Shown: positions 53,359 to 63,767, numbered from the stretch's first letter. The stretch: DNA of 64,000 bases from Fusibacter ferrireducens (GCF_015352425.1 NZ_JADKNH010000006.1:186001-250000), one strand, 5' to 3'. Notes: generated from the sequence alone by a model not told the origin. Made by a program: numbers and translations.

Positions 53359-53405
53359 GGCAGGTCCACCTGTAGAATTATTTTCCACTAAGTCTTCCTG
53401 CCCTT
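53359..53405 (+). terminator. Orphan hairpin with U run on the plus strand
   Basis: GGGCAGG (53359-53365) and CCTGCCC about 30 bases later, then TTTTT. It faces the plus strand, where I find no gene upstream. It may end a small unannotated RNA or be the weak terminator of the minus-strand bglA gene read the other way; I cannot decide. Confidence 0.4.
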
Positions 53406-53449
53406 TTTATTGTACCTTTATTATGAGTATTTTGAAATTAGATTATAGA

Positions 53450-54862
<1,413 letters not shown>

Positions 54863-56752
54863 TTATAGGTGTCCTCCTTCTATTACTGTCAATAAATTGT
54901 CTTGTGCATTTACGGTTTCAACATTCTCTTTCATAACATCCATATAATCTGTTGAATTTGTAACAACGATGATCACCGCTGAATCCACACTTCCGCTTTC
55001 CAATTTTTTTAAATCAAAATTGACCAGTACATCCCCTTTTTTAACACGATCACCTTTAGCTACTTTTGCTTTAAAAGTATCCTCAAGGCTTGCTGAATCA
55101 ATGCCTATGTGAAGCAATAAATCTACGCCTTCTTTTGATTTAATCCCCACAGCATGTCCTGATGGAAAAACAAATTCGACTGTACCTTCTACTGGTGATA
55201 CCAGTTGATTGCTTTCTGGTCTTATTGCAATGCCATCCCCCATTGATTTTGATGAAAAAACTTTATCCTTTAATTGTTCCAACGGTACTATACGACCGCT
55301 GACTGGCGCAACAAAGTTGACCGTTTCAATCGCACCGATTTTAAGCTTCTCGTTGATTGAAATCTCATCATTTTTTTCTTCAAATCCAATGAGATAAGTA
55401 AATATAAAACCACAGATTGCCGCAACTGCTGTTCCTATGATTATCCCCCAAAAACCTCTTCCGAAAGTGCCATTGGGTTCAATGTAAGACGGGATTCCAA
55501 ATAAACTGTTCGCCGATATGAAATAACATTTGGTGTTAAATATTCCCAGTACAATACTGCCAACTGCCGCCCCTAAATTTGCTGCAATAAAGGGTTTTTT
55601 AAGTGGAATTGTGATGCCATAAATAGCTGGTTCTGTAATGGCGGCGACTAATATTTGAAAGAATGAGGCGATACTCAAATCTTTCATTTTCTCATTTTTA
55701 GTTTTAAAGAATACTGCTAATACTGCCCCGCCAGTTGCATAAGCTGCGATACTTGCAACTGGGTAAATATAATCATAACCATAGACCGATAAGTTATTGA
55801 TACTAATTGGCAAGAGTCCTTTGTGTAAGCCAAACATAACAAGCGTTTGCCAGAAAAATCCAAGAACAGCTGAAGTCAACACGTTATTAATTTCAAAGAG
55901 ATTTGTAATTACAAAACCAACTGCATTACAACCTAAAGTTACAATCGGTCCAAGTATAATTAAGCCAAGTAAAACAGATACCACAAGCACAATACAAGGT
56001 AAAAACAATTTTCTAATCAATTTAGGCAAAAATTTCTCAAAGGTCTTCGAAACTTTGCTTGCAAAATAAGTGGTTACGATCACAGGAATTACAGATGATG
56101 TATAATTCATCAACACAACCGGAATGTTCATAAATGTCAATTGTACTTTCGATTGCAATAGTGTTCCCTCAAATAAAATTCTTATAGGCTCATTCGAAAC
56201 TGCCTTTACCAGATCAGGATACATGAAAGTTGCCCCAATTGCCAATCCAATAAACGGATCTATTCCAAACTTTTTAGCAGACGTATACCCTAAGAGAACT
56301 GGATAAAAATAGAAGATAGACATTCCAATTGCATTTAGTATGAGATAGGTACTTGAAGCTTTATCTAAAACATTGATTGCAACAGCAAGTGCAATTAAGC
56401 CTCTTAAAATACCACTTGCTGCTAATACACCCATTGTTGGTCCAAAAATGCTTGTGGTTAAATCCAAAAAGTTATTTGATTTTTTCGATGCCTTTGACGA
56501 TTTTGATGATTCTCTATTGAGAAGTTCTTGAATAGCATCATAAACTTCAACAACCTTCTCACCAATGACCACTTGATATTGCCCACCGCTGTTTAATGCT
56601 GTAATAACACCTGGAAGTGCCTTTAACGCTTCCGTATTTGCTAACTCAGATTTTTCAATTCTAAATCTTAATCTGGTAGCACAATGCGTAACACTAAGAA
56701 TATTTTCGCTTCCACCCACTAAATCAATAATTTTTTGAGCAAATTCTTTCAT
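54863..56752 (-). CDS. bglP: PTS beta-glucoside transporter EIIBCA
   Basis: Imports and phosphorylates beta-glucosides. 629 residues from the ATG at 56752 (AAGGAG upstream; the longer frame has no homology). EIIB with phosphocysteine C24 in SVTHCATRLRF; EIIC with about ten spans (FLDLTTSIFGPTMGVLAASGILRGLIAL, GAVLAVFFKTKNEKMKDLSIASFFQILVAAITEPAIYGI); EIIA with phosphohistidine H548 in VDLLLHIGIDSASL and GDRVKKGDVLV. B-C-A order is typical of BglF/BglP. A RAT-like element and a tandem repeat precede it. Confidence 0.96.
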   Translation of the reverse strand: MKEFAQKIIDLVGGSENILSVTHCATRLRFRIEKSELANTEALKALPGVITALNSGGQYQVVIGEKVVEVYDAIQELLNRESSKSSKASKKSNNFLDLTTSIFGPTMGVLAASGILRGLIALAVAINVLDKASSTYLILNAIGMSIFYFYPVLLGYTSAKKFGIDPFIGLAIGATFMYPDLVKAVSNEPIRILFEGTLLQSKVQLTFMNIPVVLMNYTSSVIPVIVTTYFASKVSKTFEKFLPKLIRKLFLPCIVLVVSVLLGLIILGPIVTLGCNAVGFVITNLFEINNVLTSAVLGFFWQTLVMFGLHKGLLPISINNLSVYGYDYIYPVASIAAYATGGAVLAVFFKTKNEKMKDLSIASFFQILVAAITEPAIYGITIPLKKPFIAANLGAAVGSIVLGIFNTKCYFISANSLFGIPSYIEPNGTFGRGFWGIIIGTAVAAICGFIFTYLIGFEEKNDEISINEKLKIGAIETVNFVAPVSGRIVPLEQLKDKVFSSKSMGDGIAIRPESNQLVSPVEGTVEFVFPSGHAVGIKSKEGVDLLLHIGIDSASLEDTFKAKVAKGDRVKKGDVLVNFDLKKLESGSVDSAVIIVVTNSTDYMDVMKENVETVNAQDNLLTVIEGGHL

Positions 56753-56786
56753 TTTAAATTTCTCCTTAATTTTAAGATTTATGTTT

Positions 56787-56817
56787 GGATATTGCCTTCT
56801 TTCAAAGTAACACTCCA
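56787..56817 (-). promoter_or_regulatory. Second RAT-like antiterminator site (no terminator seen)
   Basis: On the minus strand GGAGTGTTACT...AGGCAATATCC (56816-56787) follows the RAT pattern GGxTTGTTACT...AGGCAAAACC. It lies between the antiterminator gene and the PTS gene, the position of the second RAT in the E. coli bgl operon, but I find no terminator arm able to overlap its 3' half. Confidence 0.55.
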
Positions 56818-56854
56818 ATGTTTAATGTGTAATTCCAATATTTAATGTGTGATT
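56815..56854. repeat. 20-bp tandem repeat at the antiterminator 3' end
   Basis: CCAATGTTTAATGTGTAATT (56815-56834) and CCAATATTTAATGTGTGATT (56835-56854) differ at two positions. The second copy includes the stop codon of the antiterminator gene, the first is the duplicated spacer. Confidence 0.85.
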
Positions 56855-57675
56855 TTTTGGATATGAATTGTCAAATAAATGAGTTCATCACAGTTAATCT
56901 TGTAATCATAGCTTTTTTGCAAATAACCATTAATTTTTTGTGCACATTCAAACGATTGTCTATAGTTCGTTTTGATCTGTTGAAAGAGAAAAGTATCTTC
57001 TGCCTCCTCGGAATACCCGTTGATCACTTTATTTACAAAATATTGCAAATGCACGATAAACCGATTGTATGAAATAGAATTTTCACTGAGTTCTATACCA
57101 AAATACATTCGCACAATATCAACAATTTCCTTGATAAGAGTCGTTTGTTTCATGGTCAAATCCATTGTTGCCAAAGAATTACTTCTTTCAGCATTTAAAA
57201 GATGCAATACAATTGAACTTGCTTCATCTTGATGTAACTTAACATCCATGCTCTTCTCAATCATTTCAACACATTGCAACCCAATAGAATAATATGCAGG
57301 ATAAAGGTATTTAATTGCACTTGAAAGTGGATTTTTTACAAATATTCCATCCTTAGAACGATCAATAACGTAGTGAATGTGGTCAGCCAGTGACGGATAA
57401 ATTGAATCGCCTACATCTATTTTCAAAGTGTCTCTTGCAAACTCAACCATTCTGAATATCAGGTCAATTTCTTCAGAAGTAAGCGTGTTGAATATATTTG
57501 CCACCTCCTTGAATTTTTCTTTCTCTTTCAACACAAATCGTTTGCATATTTTATCTGTGTTAATCTCATCCCCATACTTCTTTTTAAACCCAATTCCAGT
57601 ACCTAAAACGACTGTTTCTTTACCACCTTCACAAACTAATACAACATTATTGTTAAATACTTGAACAATTCTCAT
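56842..57675 (-). CDS. licT: BglG/LicT-family transcriptional antiterminator
   Basis: 277 residues from the ATG at 57675 (MRIVQVFNNNVVLV; GGGGG upstream). RNA-binding CAT domain (1-55; NNNVVLVCEGGKETVVLGTGIGFKKK), PRD1 (ARDTLKIDVGDSIYPSLADHIHYVIDRSKDG) and PRD2 (MYFGIELSENSISYNRFIVHLQYFVNKV) with the phosphorylatable His residues in ADHIHY and RFIVHL. It is predicted to bind the RAT site upstream of its own gene when substrate is present, preventing the terminator from forming. Followed by bglP. Confidence 0.95.
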   Translation of the reverse strand: MRIVQVFNNNVVLVCEGGKETVVLGTGIGFKKKYGDEINTDKICKRFVLKEKEKFKEVANIFNTLTSEEIDLIFRMVEFARDTLKIDVGDSIYPSLADHIHYVIDRSKDGIFVKNPLSSAIKYLYPAYYSIGLQCVEMIEKSMDVKLHQDEASSIVLHLLNAERSNSLATMDLTMKQTTLIKEIVDIVRMYFGIELSENSISYNRFIVHLQYFVNKVINGYSEEAEDTFLFQQIKTNYRQSFECAQKINGYLQKSYDYKINCDELIYLTIHIQKITH

Positions 57676-57702
57676 AGTTCCCCCCTTTCTTAGCACAAAA
57701 AA

Positions 57703-57762
57703 ATACCTAAGCGAAAAAATTATAACATTTGCTAGAAAAGTTATAATTAAAAGCTTAGGTAT
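57703..57762 (-). terminator. Terminator overlapping the RAT of the bgl operon
   Basis: ATACCTAAGC (57762-57753 in minus reading) pairs with GCTTAGGTAT (57712-57703), then seven U. Its 5' arm overlaps the RAT 3' half by 8 bases, so RAT and terminator are mutually exclusive. Confidence 0.92.
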
Positions 57763-57786
57763 TGCCTATGTGATAGTAACAACCCT
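57755..57786 (-). promoter_or_regulatory. RAT antiterminator site before licT
   Basis: Minus strand AGGGTTGTTACTATC (57786 down) and AGGCAATACCTAA (to 57755) match the BglG/LicT ribonucleic antiterminator consensus GGATTGTTACT...AGGCAAAACC, with the usual internal loop. Confidence 0.93.
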
Positions 57787-57801
57787 ATTGATTATGACAT
57801 C

Positions 57802-57830
57802 ATTATAATAAACTTCAGCTGACAAGTCAA
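57802..57830 (-). promoter_or_regulatory. Promoter of the beta-glucoside operon
   Basis: TTGACT (57830-57825) and TATAAT (57807-57802) with 17-base spacing, directly upstream of the RAT. No clear cre site seen. Confidence 0.85.
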
Positions 57831-57958
57831 CCCCTTTTATCTGGTCTTTATGATTTAAGCCGTAAAGACATAGACGTATTGAAATATCTGGTTTGAAACA
57901 TTTATATGTCAGTGCACTGTTTAAGGCAGTTTTAATTTTTTATGATTCATATGATTTT

Positions 57959-58495
57959 TTATTTCACTTTAACGATCTTATGATCTAATATCTTGCCCAT
58001 TACAAGGGTGTTTAAATAAGTGTTATTTCCAATAAAATGGTCTGCAATTTTCTTGCCTTCTATCTTAAAACCATATTTTTCATAAAGCTTTATCGCTCTA
58101 ATATTTTCTTCTACAACTTCTAGTGAAAGTCTTTTCAACTCCGTTGATTCAGCCCATTTCAATAACTCAGTCATCAATTTAGAGCCGACTCCAGTCCCCC
58201 AGTAATTTTTATCTACACCGACGATGAGGTCCCCAACATGACTAATTCTAGCCAATTTACTTGAACTCGCTATCAAAAGCCCTACAACCGCTGCCTTATC
58301 TGCTGCAACTAGATATAACAACTTTGGATCACCCATCATGCTCTCAAATCTCTTTTCTTGTTCTAGAGCATTTTCATTAATTTCATCAAATTCCCGGAGC
58401 ATGTATTGAGTTTGAACTGATAACTTTTTCATTAAAGAAATGATATGCTTTGAATCTTTTTTTTCAACTTTTCTAATCGTTATTTGTGAACTCAT
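57959..58495 (-). CDS. GNAT-family N-acetyltransferase
   Basis: 178 residues. GNAT fold with the acetyl-CoA loop VGVDKNYWGTGVGSKLMTELLKWAE (motif A, x-x-G-x-G-x-G pattern) followed by LKRLSLEVVEENIRAIKLYEKYGFKIEG (motif B, the Y-E-K-x-G-F-x end). N-terminal IRKVEKKDSKHIISLMKKL. RimI-like in type; substrate cannot be inferred. Own transcript; GCCCTCC region downstream not decisive. No neighbour helps. Confidence 0.93.
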   Translation of the reverse strand: MSSQITIRKVEKKDSKHIISLMKKLSVQTQYMLREFDEINENALEQEKRFESMMGDPKLLYLVAADKAAVVGLLIASSSKLARISHVGDLIVGVDKNYWGTGVGSKLMTELLKWAESTELKRLSLEVVEENIRAIKLYEKYGFKIEGKKIADHFIGNNTYLNTLVMGKILDHKIVKVK

Positions 58496-58586
58496 TTTGC
58501 CCTCCGTCTCATATTATATAAAATGTGCTTCTTTTGAAATCCTTTATTTGATTTATCAAGATATACATTGTAATTGCTCTATATTA

Positions 58587-59387
58587 TTAAAAAAAGCAAT
58601 CTAAATAAAGCCCCTTTGTAAAAGAACTAATACTTAATTTATTGGCTTTTTCATTTATGTAATCGCTCAATATTTTATATTCTGCTTTATCTATCCCCCC
58701 GCCAGAACTCTTTTTATCTTGAACAATATTGTCAAATGATGCATTCATATTTTCTAATGACTTTAAAATTGAAGACATTTTGGTTAGGTCTTTAAAAGTT
58801 ATCGAGTTGGTATCTCCTTCGATAATACCAGTGGTTATATTTTCTAACGAACCTGCATTATGGTAATAATCCTTTGCATTTTGAAACATTTTCCTGATGT
58901 CCATTCGCATGCCATTGAGCTTATCTAAATCAATGCCATTGTATATCTTGGAATGTTCATTTTTAGGATCCGTCTTCACGCCTGCAAAATAGAATTTTTC
59001 GCAAATGGTGTTGGCAAACCATTCTGCACAAAATTTGAATTCCTTATCTAAGACAGAATAGTCACCCTCTTTTTCAGCATCAGACAAACTCCCCCCTGAA
59101 ATGATATTTTTAATTTTATCATAACTATTAAAAACAGCTTTTATGGGATCATTCCCATTGACAAAAGCTTCATGAAGTGACGCAAGCATCTTGTGACGCA
59201 TTTCAAATGCTCTATCCAATTTGATTTTAAATTCTTTTTCCGCCCCTACAGAATTATATTTTTTTATGCCGCCCTTATTGCCGGTTAAGATTCGATCAAC
59301 TTCTTGGCGCTTATCAACATGATTAAATCTCAGTTTCTCTAAGTAATCCGCTGAAAACATTGAATTGTTTACATTTTTAATATTCAT
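58587..59387 (-). CDS. Unknown soluble helical protein
   Basis: 266 residues, no signal peptide or span; I do not recognise it. Strongly helical with charged heptads (FKIKLDRAFEMRHKMLASLHEAFVNGNDPIKAVFNSYDKIKNIISG) and a central FCAEWFANTICEKFYFAGVKTDPK with a few cysteines. Ends LSISSFTKGLYLDCFF. GGAGAG before the ATG. A possible TTGAGA-N16-TATAAA promoter reads from 59430. Neighbours give no function. Confidence 0.72.
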   Translation of the reverse strand: MNIKNVNNSMFSADYLEKLRFNHVDKRQEVDRILTGNKGGIKKYNSVGAEKEFKIKLDRAFEMRHKMLASLHEAFVNGNDPIKAVFNSYDKIKNIISGGSLSDAEKEGDYSVLDKEFKFCAEWFANTICEKFYFAGVKTDPKNEHSKIYNGIDLDKLNGMRMDIRKMFQNAKDYYHNAGSLENITTGIIEGDTNSITFKDLTKMSSILKSLENMNASFDNIVQDKKSSGGGIDKAEYKILSDYINEKANKLSISSFTKGLYLDCFF

Positions 59388-59448
59388 GATTCACTCTCCT
59401 TTATAATAGCTGTTAGAATCATCTCAAATTTTTGCGCACGCTAAAGGC

Positions 59449-60411
59449 TCATCTTAATTCTATAAAATCCTGCCATTCAGCCAATGAGGTGATCTTTTTA
59501 TACCCAAGTCTTGAATCGTAAAAGTCAATATAGCCTTTCACAACACCATATTCATCTGATACTTTATGTTCTATTTCACTTAAGTGTTCTGGCAAAACGG
59601 GATGCGATGAAAGAAATTCCAGTTTTTGAGTCGTCAAATCATATGCCCAATAATCTCGTATTGAGGGTCTATACTCACTTTGGAATACATTTTTAAATCC
59701 AGCTTCTCCAAAATCGCTCTCATAATCGTATGTGAAACACACTGAATAAGCTAAATGAATCTTCGACTTACCATCAAAATCTGGATTAGCTATATAATGT
59801 ACTCCAGCACGCCCTAAAGGCATCTGTTTAGGAAAGCAAAGCGCATCCCCTTCCAAAGGATACTCTGCAGCAATAGTGCCGTCTGGACGATACCAAATTT
59901 CATCGTATAGGGCTGTGCCTGTGCCGTGATTGGCCTCATGTTTAACCACAAGCCAATACTTCATACCATCACTTGTTTTTTCAATTCTGTATTCAGGTCT
60001 AAATCTTTCACTTTGACTGGCAAATCCATCGGCAATCCATTGGTTATCACACTTTGAAAACATAACATAAATAGCATTATGTCCCTTTTCAATTAATAAG
60101 ATAGCGACTTTTTTGTCCCCAACCATTTCAACGCATATTTTTACATCTGTATAAATAGACTCATTATTTTCATTGAATGCCATTATCGGGTCGTAAACAC
60201 CGTATGACTTTAGCAATGCTTCCACCTGTTCACCATCTACCCACACCCCCTCTCTATCGAGCGTTTCAAATTGATCTAATGGCGAAAAATACTCAGACGT
60301 ATTGTCTTGAATACCTGTGGGCAATTTTGTGAACTGCTCTCTCTCAGTCATATTTCCAGAAGTGAAAAATCCGGTGAGTAGTATCATTAAAATTGCTTCA
60401 AAAATTTTCAT
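59449..60411 (-). CDS. Unknown exported protein
   Basis: 320 residues with an N-terminal signal peptide (MKIFEAILMILLTGFFTSGN); there is no lipobox cysteine. The mature part is beta-rich with WYRPDGTIAAEYPLEG, HPVLPEHLSEIEHKVSDEYG and YDSRLGYKKITSLAEW. No family recognised. It follows the GntR gene after 25 bases on the same strand, so it may be co-transcribed with it. Confidence 0.72.
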   Translation of the reverse strand: MKIFEAILMILLTGFFTSGNMTEREQFTKLPTGIQDNTSEYFSPLDQFETLDREGVWVDGEQVEALLKSYGVYDPIMAFNENNESIYTDVKICVEMVGDKKVAILLIEKGHNAIYVMFSKCDNQWIADGFASQSERFRPEYRIEKTSDGMKYWLVVKHEANHGTGTALYDEIWYRPDGTIAAEYPLEGDALCFPKQMPLGRAGVHYIANPDFDGKSKIHLAYSVCFTYDYESDFGEAGFKNVFQSEYRPSIRDYWAYDLTTQKLEFLSSHPVLPEHLSEIEHKVSDEYGVVKGYIDFYDSRLGYKKITSLAEWQDFIELR

Positions 60412-60436
60412 CCTTTTACCTCAAACTTTAAATCAT

Positions 60437-61087
60437 TTATTCAAGCATTTCCATAAATGCATATTTAGAATTCCAGTGAACATCTTGTATAAATGATCTG
60501 AGCTCAATGACATCCTTTGCTTGCATCAATTTTAGGATTTGAAAATGTTCCTCATTTGTTTTTCTTAATGCGTTTTGATATTCATCATAATCAGCACCTG
60601 TATAAGCTTGCTTAATAAACGCTTTCTTAAGATTTCCAATCATCTTGTTTAAATCTTCATTTCCACTGGCTTCAATGATCATTTGATGAAACTCATGTTG
60701 AAGTTGGTAATACCCCTCATAAGCTTGCGCCTCAATTAACTGGTCCATTTTTACAACCATTTGCTCTAATTGATCAAAATCAATTGAACGCTCTTTTCTA
60801 ATGCATGTTGTAGCTGCCAATGCCTCTAATGCGCCTATAATTTCATAGATATTATGCACCCTTGATAATGAAATAGATTTAACCATAAAGCCTCTTCTTG
60901 GGAGTTGTTCTATATAACCGTCTAGAGTCAATTGTAATAAAGCCTCACGGACTGGGGTTCTTGAAACTTCCAGAGCTTCACATATTCTATTTTCATTAAT
61001 TCTCTCTCCAGGCTTTAACGCCTCTTCTCTAATTTGATTTGAAATATACTCATAGACATGATCCTTTAAAGACCTATAATTTAACAT
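60437..61087 (-). CDS. GntR/FadR-family regulator
   Basis: 216 residues. Winged helix MLNYRSLKDHVYEYISNQIREEALKPGERINENRICEALEVSRTPVREALLQLTLDGYIEQLPRRGFMV, then an FCD domain (EIIGALEALAATTCI, HEFHQMIIEASGNEDL, NEEHFQILKLMQAKD). The D/H/H metal pattern is plausible (D...HEFH...H). GGAGG before the ATG; own promoter at 61109-61137. Being next to the AGCS symporter and DDAH genes, it is a likely regulator of those, by inference. Confidence 0.92.
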   Translation of the reverse strand: MLNYRSLKDHVYEYISNQIREEALKPGERINENRICEALEVSRTPVREALLQLTLDGYIEQLPRRGFMVKSISLSRVHNIYEIIGALEALAATTCIRKERSIDFDQLEQMVVKMDQLIEAQAYEGYYQLQHEFHQMIIEASGNEDLNKMIGNLKKAFIKQAYTGADYDEYQNALRKTNEEHFQILKLMQAKDVIELRSFIQDVHWNSKYAFMEMLE

Positions 61088-61108
61088 TTAATCCCTCCTA
61101 ATATATAT

Positions 61109-61137
61109 ATTGTATCTCTTTTTTATAGGTCTATCAA
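61109..61137 (-). promoter_or_regulatory. Promoter of the GntR gene
   Basis: TTGATA (61137-61132) and TACAAT (61114-61109), spacing 17. Contains ATTGTAT, also found in the ddaH promoter, a possible shared operator half-site. Confidence 0.7.
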
Positions 61138-61176
61138 TCGTAACCTTATAATGCGCTTATTATTATGCATTAAAAA

Positions 61177-61210
61177 ACAATCCCTATGCTTTTATCGCTG
61201 TAGGGATTGT
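61177..61210 (-). terminator. Terminator after agcS
   Basis: ACAATCCCTA (61177-61186) with TAGGGATTGT (61201-61210), loop 14; on the minus strand six U follow. Separates agcS from the GntR gene. Confidence 0.82.
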
Positions 61211-61281
61211 CTTAAGTGATTTGAAGCATTGTCAGACTAAACATGTCTGCCTCTAAGCTGGACGAAAACTAATGCTTTTAA

Positions 61282-62772
61282 TCAGGACATAGCAAGCTCT
61301 TCTGGATCGCTAAGTAATTCTAAATCATCAGGCGTTGAATCTTCATAAAACAGCTTTGTTTTAGGATCAATTTTACCAAATCCTAAATACCTTGCTTTGT
61401 AATCATTCAAAAGTTCCACTACTTTAGGACTCAAAATAGCCAAAGCGACAACATTTGCAAATATCGGCAGTGCTGTGGACATATCTGAAAACAGCCATAC
61501 GGTTGTACCTGGAAATGCAAAATAGACAGCAACGATTACCAACCCTAATCCAGGAAGTGGATATAACCATTTATAAACACTTAAACAAAAATCTTTGCGC
61601 TTGGATTCTCCTAGCAAATACCTTAAAACAACTTCCATTTGAGCATAGATGCCACTTGCTGTTGTGATGCCAAACAGGAATGTCCCTAATGCTAAAATAA
61701 TTCTTCCAGAATTGCCAATACCCGTTTCAAAAGCGCTTAATGTTAATGCAGCACCAGATAATCCCGAGGACCACTCACCAGTTACCATAATAACCAATGC
61801 CGTTATTGAACAGATAAATAAAGTATCTACCATGACTTCAAAAATGCCCAAAACGCCTTGCTTTACAGGATGATCCACTTTTGCAGATGCATGGACCATT
61901 GGTGCAGAACCCCAACCAGCTTCGTTTGAAAAAACAGATCTAGCCATACCCGTTTTAATTGCATGGGCAAAAGCAGCACCGCCAAATCCACCGATTGCTG
62001 CAGTTCCTGTAAGGGCACTGCTGAATATCAAGCCAATACATGATGGAATTTGATTTGCAAATTTTACAATGATAAACAAACCTCCAAGCAAATAAAATAC
62101 CACCATAAACGGTACTAAAGTCCCCGCTATTTTCCCGAGGCCTTTTAACCCTCCAGAAATCATAATATAGAGTATAATCGTAAAAACGATTGCCATGCCC
62201 ATCATGCTCGTATTAAATGTACTGGATATCGCCTCAGCCACAGTGTAGATTTGAATATTGATAAAAAAACTGACCAAAAATCCAAATGCAAAGAGAGCAC
62301 TCAAACTTTTAAACACTTTCTTTAACCCCAATTGTTTACCAATCCCTTTTTTCATGTAATAATTGGGACCACCATAAGTAGAACCATCTAAATTTTTAGA
62401 TCTATAATGAACAGCAAGTGTGATTTCAGATAGTTTAATGATCATACCAAGCAAACCTACAATCCACATCCAAAATATGGCTCCGGGACCACCTATGGCT
62501 ATAGCAGCTGCTACGCCACCTATATTACCCACGCCTACAGTTGCCCCAAGCGCCAAACTCATCGCCTGAAATGAACTGATAACACCCGATCCTTGATTCA
62601 TTTTATTGGGTCTAAACTGTTTAAAAGCCTCGCCCATTGCGTGCTTTAAAAATCTAAATTGGAAGAATCCAGTTCTATATGTCAAGTATAATCCGATTGC
62701 TAAAATTGTAATGATCAATGGTGTCCCCCATAGAACCTCCCATACAATGTATTCAACCGTTGCTTGAGTCAT
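61282..62772 (-). CDS. AGCS-family sodium:amino acid symporter
   Basis: 496 residues, 11-12 spans. Family signatures: GATVGVGNIGGVAAAIAIGGPGAIFWMWIVGLLGMI, SVFSNEAGWGSAPMVHA and GISGG-type (IMISGGLKGLGKIAGTLVPFMVV). Members import alanine or glycine with sodium. Start at the ATG at 62772 (GGGGG 6 bases upstream; another ATG 3 bases earlier). It lies 29 bases after ddaH and in the same transcript. Confidence 0.95.
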   Translation of the reverse strand: MTQATVEYIVWEVLWGTPLIITILAIGLYLTYRTGFFQFRFLKHAMGEAFKQFRPNKMNQGSGVISSFQAMSLALGATVGVGNIGGVAAAIAIGGPGAIFWMWIVGLLGMIIKLSEITLAVHYRSKNLDGSTYGGPNYYMKKGIGKQLGLKKVFKSLSALFAFGFLVSFFINIQIYTVAEAISSTFNTSMMGMAIVFTIILYIMISGGLKGLGKIAGTLVPFMVVFYLLGGLFIIVKFANQIPSCIGLIFSSALTGTAAIGGFGGAAFAHAIKTGMARSVFSNEAGWGSAPMVHASAKVDHPVKQGVLGIFEVMVDTLFICSITALVIMVTGEWSSGLSGAALTLSAFETGIGNSGRIILALGTFLFGITTASGIYAQMEVVLRYLLGESKRKDFCLSVYKWLYPLPGLGLVIVAVYFAFPGTTVWLFSDMSTALPIFANVVALAILSPKVVELLNDYKARYLGFGKIDPKTKLFYEDSTPDDLELLSDPEELAMS

Positions 62773-62801
62773 CATTTACCCCCTTTTTTATCTACAGTTC
62801 A

Positions 62802-63572
62802 TCAAAACCTAAGTGACAGACAACTTAATCCACCGTCCAATTTTCTATATTCTGATGTATCTACAATGAGCACTTCATAACCCCTTTCCTCAATTGCGGC
62901 TTGAGTTTTAGGATACCCTTCCGGTACAATTACTTTTCCATTCACCCAAATACAGTTACAAGAATAACTTTCATCATCTGAAATTTCAATTTTATTAAAT
63001 TTTTCAAAAATTGGGCTTGTAATAAATTCACCCCCAACAAGCAAATTATTATTTTCTAAATAAGCTAATGCTGTTTTTAGATGTAACACTTCTGATAATG
63101 CAACTGCTTCACCCGTCATACCGTACTTATTTAAATGTGAAATGAGCTGGCTCGCCCCTTCTTTATTGGTTCTTTCTGAAATTCCGATATAGAAATGTTT
63201 TCCAACCATCATAACATCGCCACCATCTAAAGTCCCAGGAAATTCAATGTGATGTATGTTCTCTGCTTGAAAAAATGCTTCAATTGCAGGTTTGATTCCT
63301 ATGATTTCACCATTTCTTGACTTTGCACCTGGATTTGTAATCACGGCACATTCAGAGGTACAAATTGCGACATCTTCTACAAAACATGAATCTGGGTATG
63401 CTTCCATCGCATCAAGCACTTTCACTTTGACACCACACTGCTTCAAGGTCTCAATATATGCATCATGTTGTTTTAATGCAAGTTCATAATCTGGTTTCCC
63501 AAGTTCTGGTGCTGAAGTAATGCCCTCAATCATAGATTTTGATGGTCTTCTTACAATACAATTCTTAAACAT
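62802..63572 (-). CDS. Dimethylarginine dimethylaminohydrolase-type amidinohydrolase
   Basis: 256 residues from the ATG at 63572 (MFKNCIVRRPSKSM, GAGGAGGA upstream; a longer start at 63608 is weaker). Guanidino-modifying superfamily: SCFVEDVAI, FPGTLDGGDVMMVG, catalytic H164 in SEVLHLKTALAY and nucleophile C251 in LDGGLSCLSLRF. The 87-residue His-Cys spacing equals that of P. aeruginosa DDAH (H162/C249). Likely hydrolyses methylarginines (or a related guanidine) to citrulline and an amine; exact substrate unproved. First gene before the AGCS symporter. Confidence 0.88.
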   Translation of the reverse strand: MFKNCIVRRPSKSMIEGITSAPELGKPDYELALKQHDAYIETLKQCGVKVKVLDAMEAYPDSCFVEDVAICTSECAVITNPGAKSRNGEIIGIKPAIEAFFQAENIHHIEFPGTLDGGDVMMVGKHFYIGISERTNKEGASQLISHLNKYGMTGEAVALSEVLHLKTALAYLENNNLLVGGEFITSPIFEKFNKIEISDDESYSCNCIWVNGKVIVPEGYPKTQAAIEERGYEVLIVDTSEYRKLDGGLSCLSLRF

Positions 63573-63693
63573 AGCCTTTTCCTCCTCAGGTGTTTCATAA
63601 ACAAACACACTTTCTTTCTCATTTTTTTGTTTTTTGTCATTATGTTTTTTTATGTATATAATATATTATGTATTATATATTATATTTGAATTA

Positions 63694-63722
63694 ATTGTAT
63701 GATAATTCTGACAATTTGTCAA
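63694..63722 (-). promoter_or_regulatory. Promoter of ddaH-agcS
   Basis: TTGACA (63722-63717) and TACAAT (63699-63694), spacing 17. A TTGT/ACAA inverted repeat spans the region, a possible GntR operator. Confidence 0.85.
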
Positions 63723-63749
63723 CGCAAGATTTTTCCCATAAAAAAAAGC

Positions 63750-63767
63750 CACGTAAGTGGCTTATAA
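63750..63767 (-). terminator. Hairpin terminator on the minus strand
   Basis: AAGCCAC with GTGGCTT, 7-bp stem, followed on the minus strand by a run of eight U. It faces a minus-strand gene that would lie to the right of the window; the helicase fragment there reads on the plus strand. Confidence 0.75.

Noticed and set aside
56753-56841. Second terminator of the bgl operon
   Set aside because: No stem with a U run could be found after the RAT-like site.
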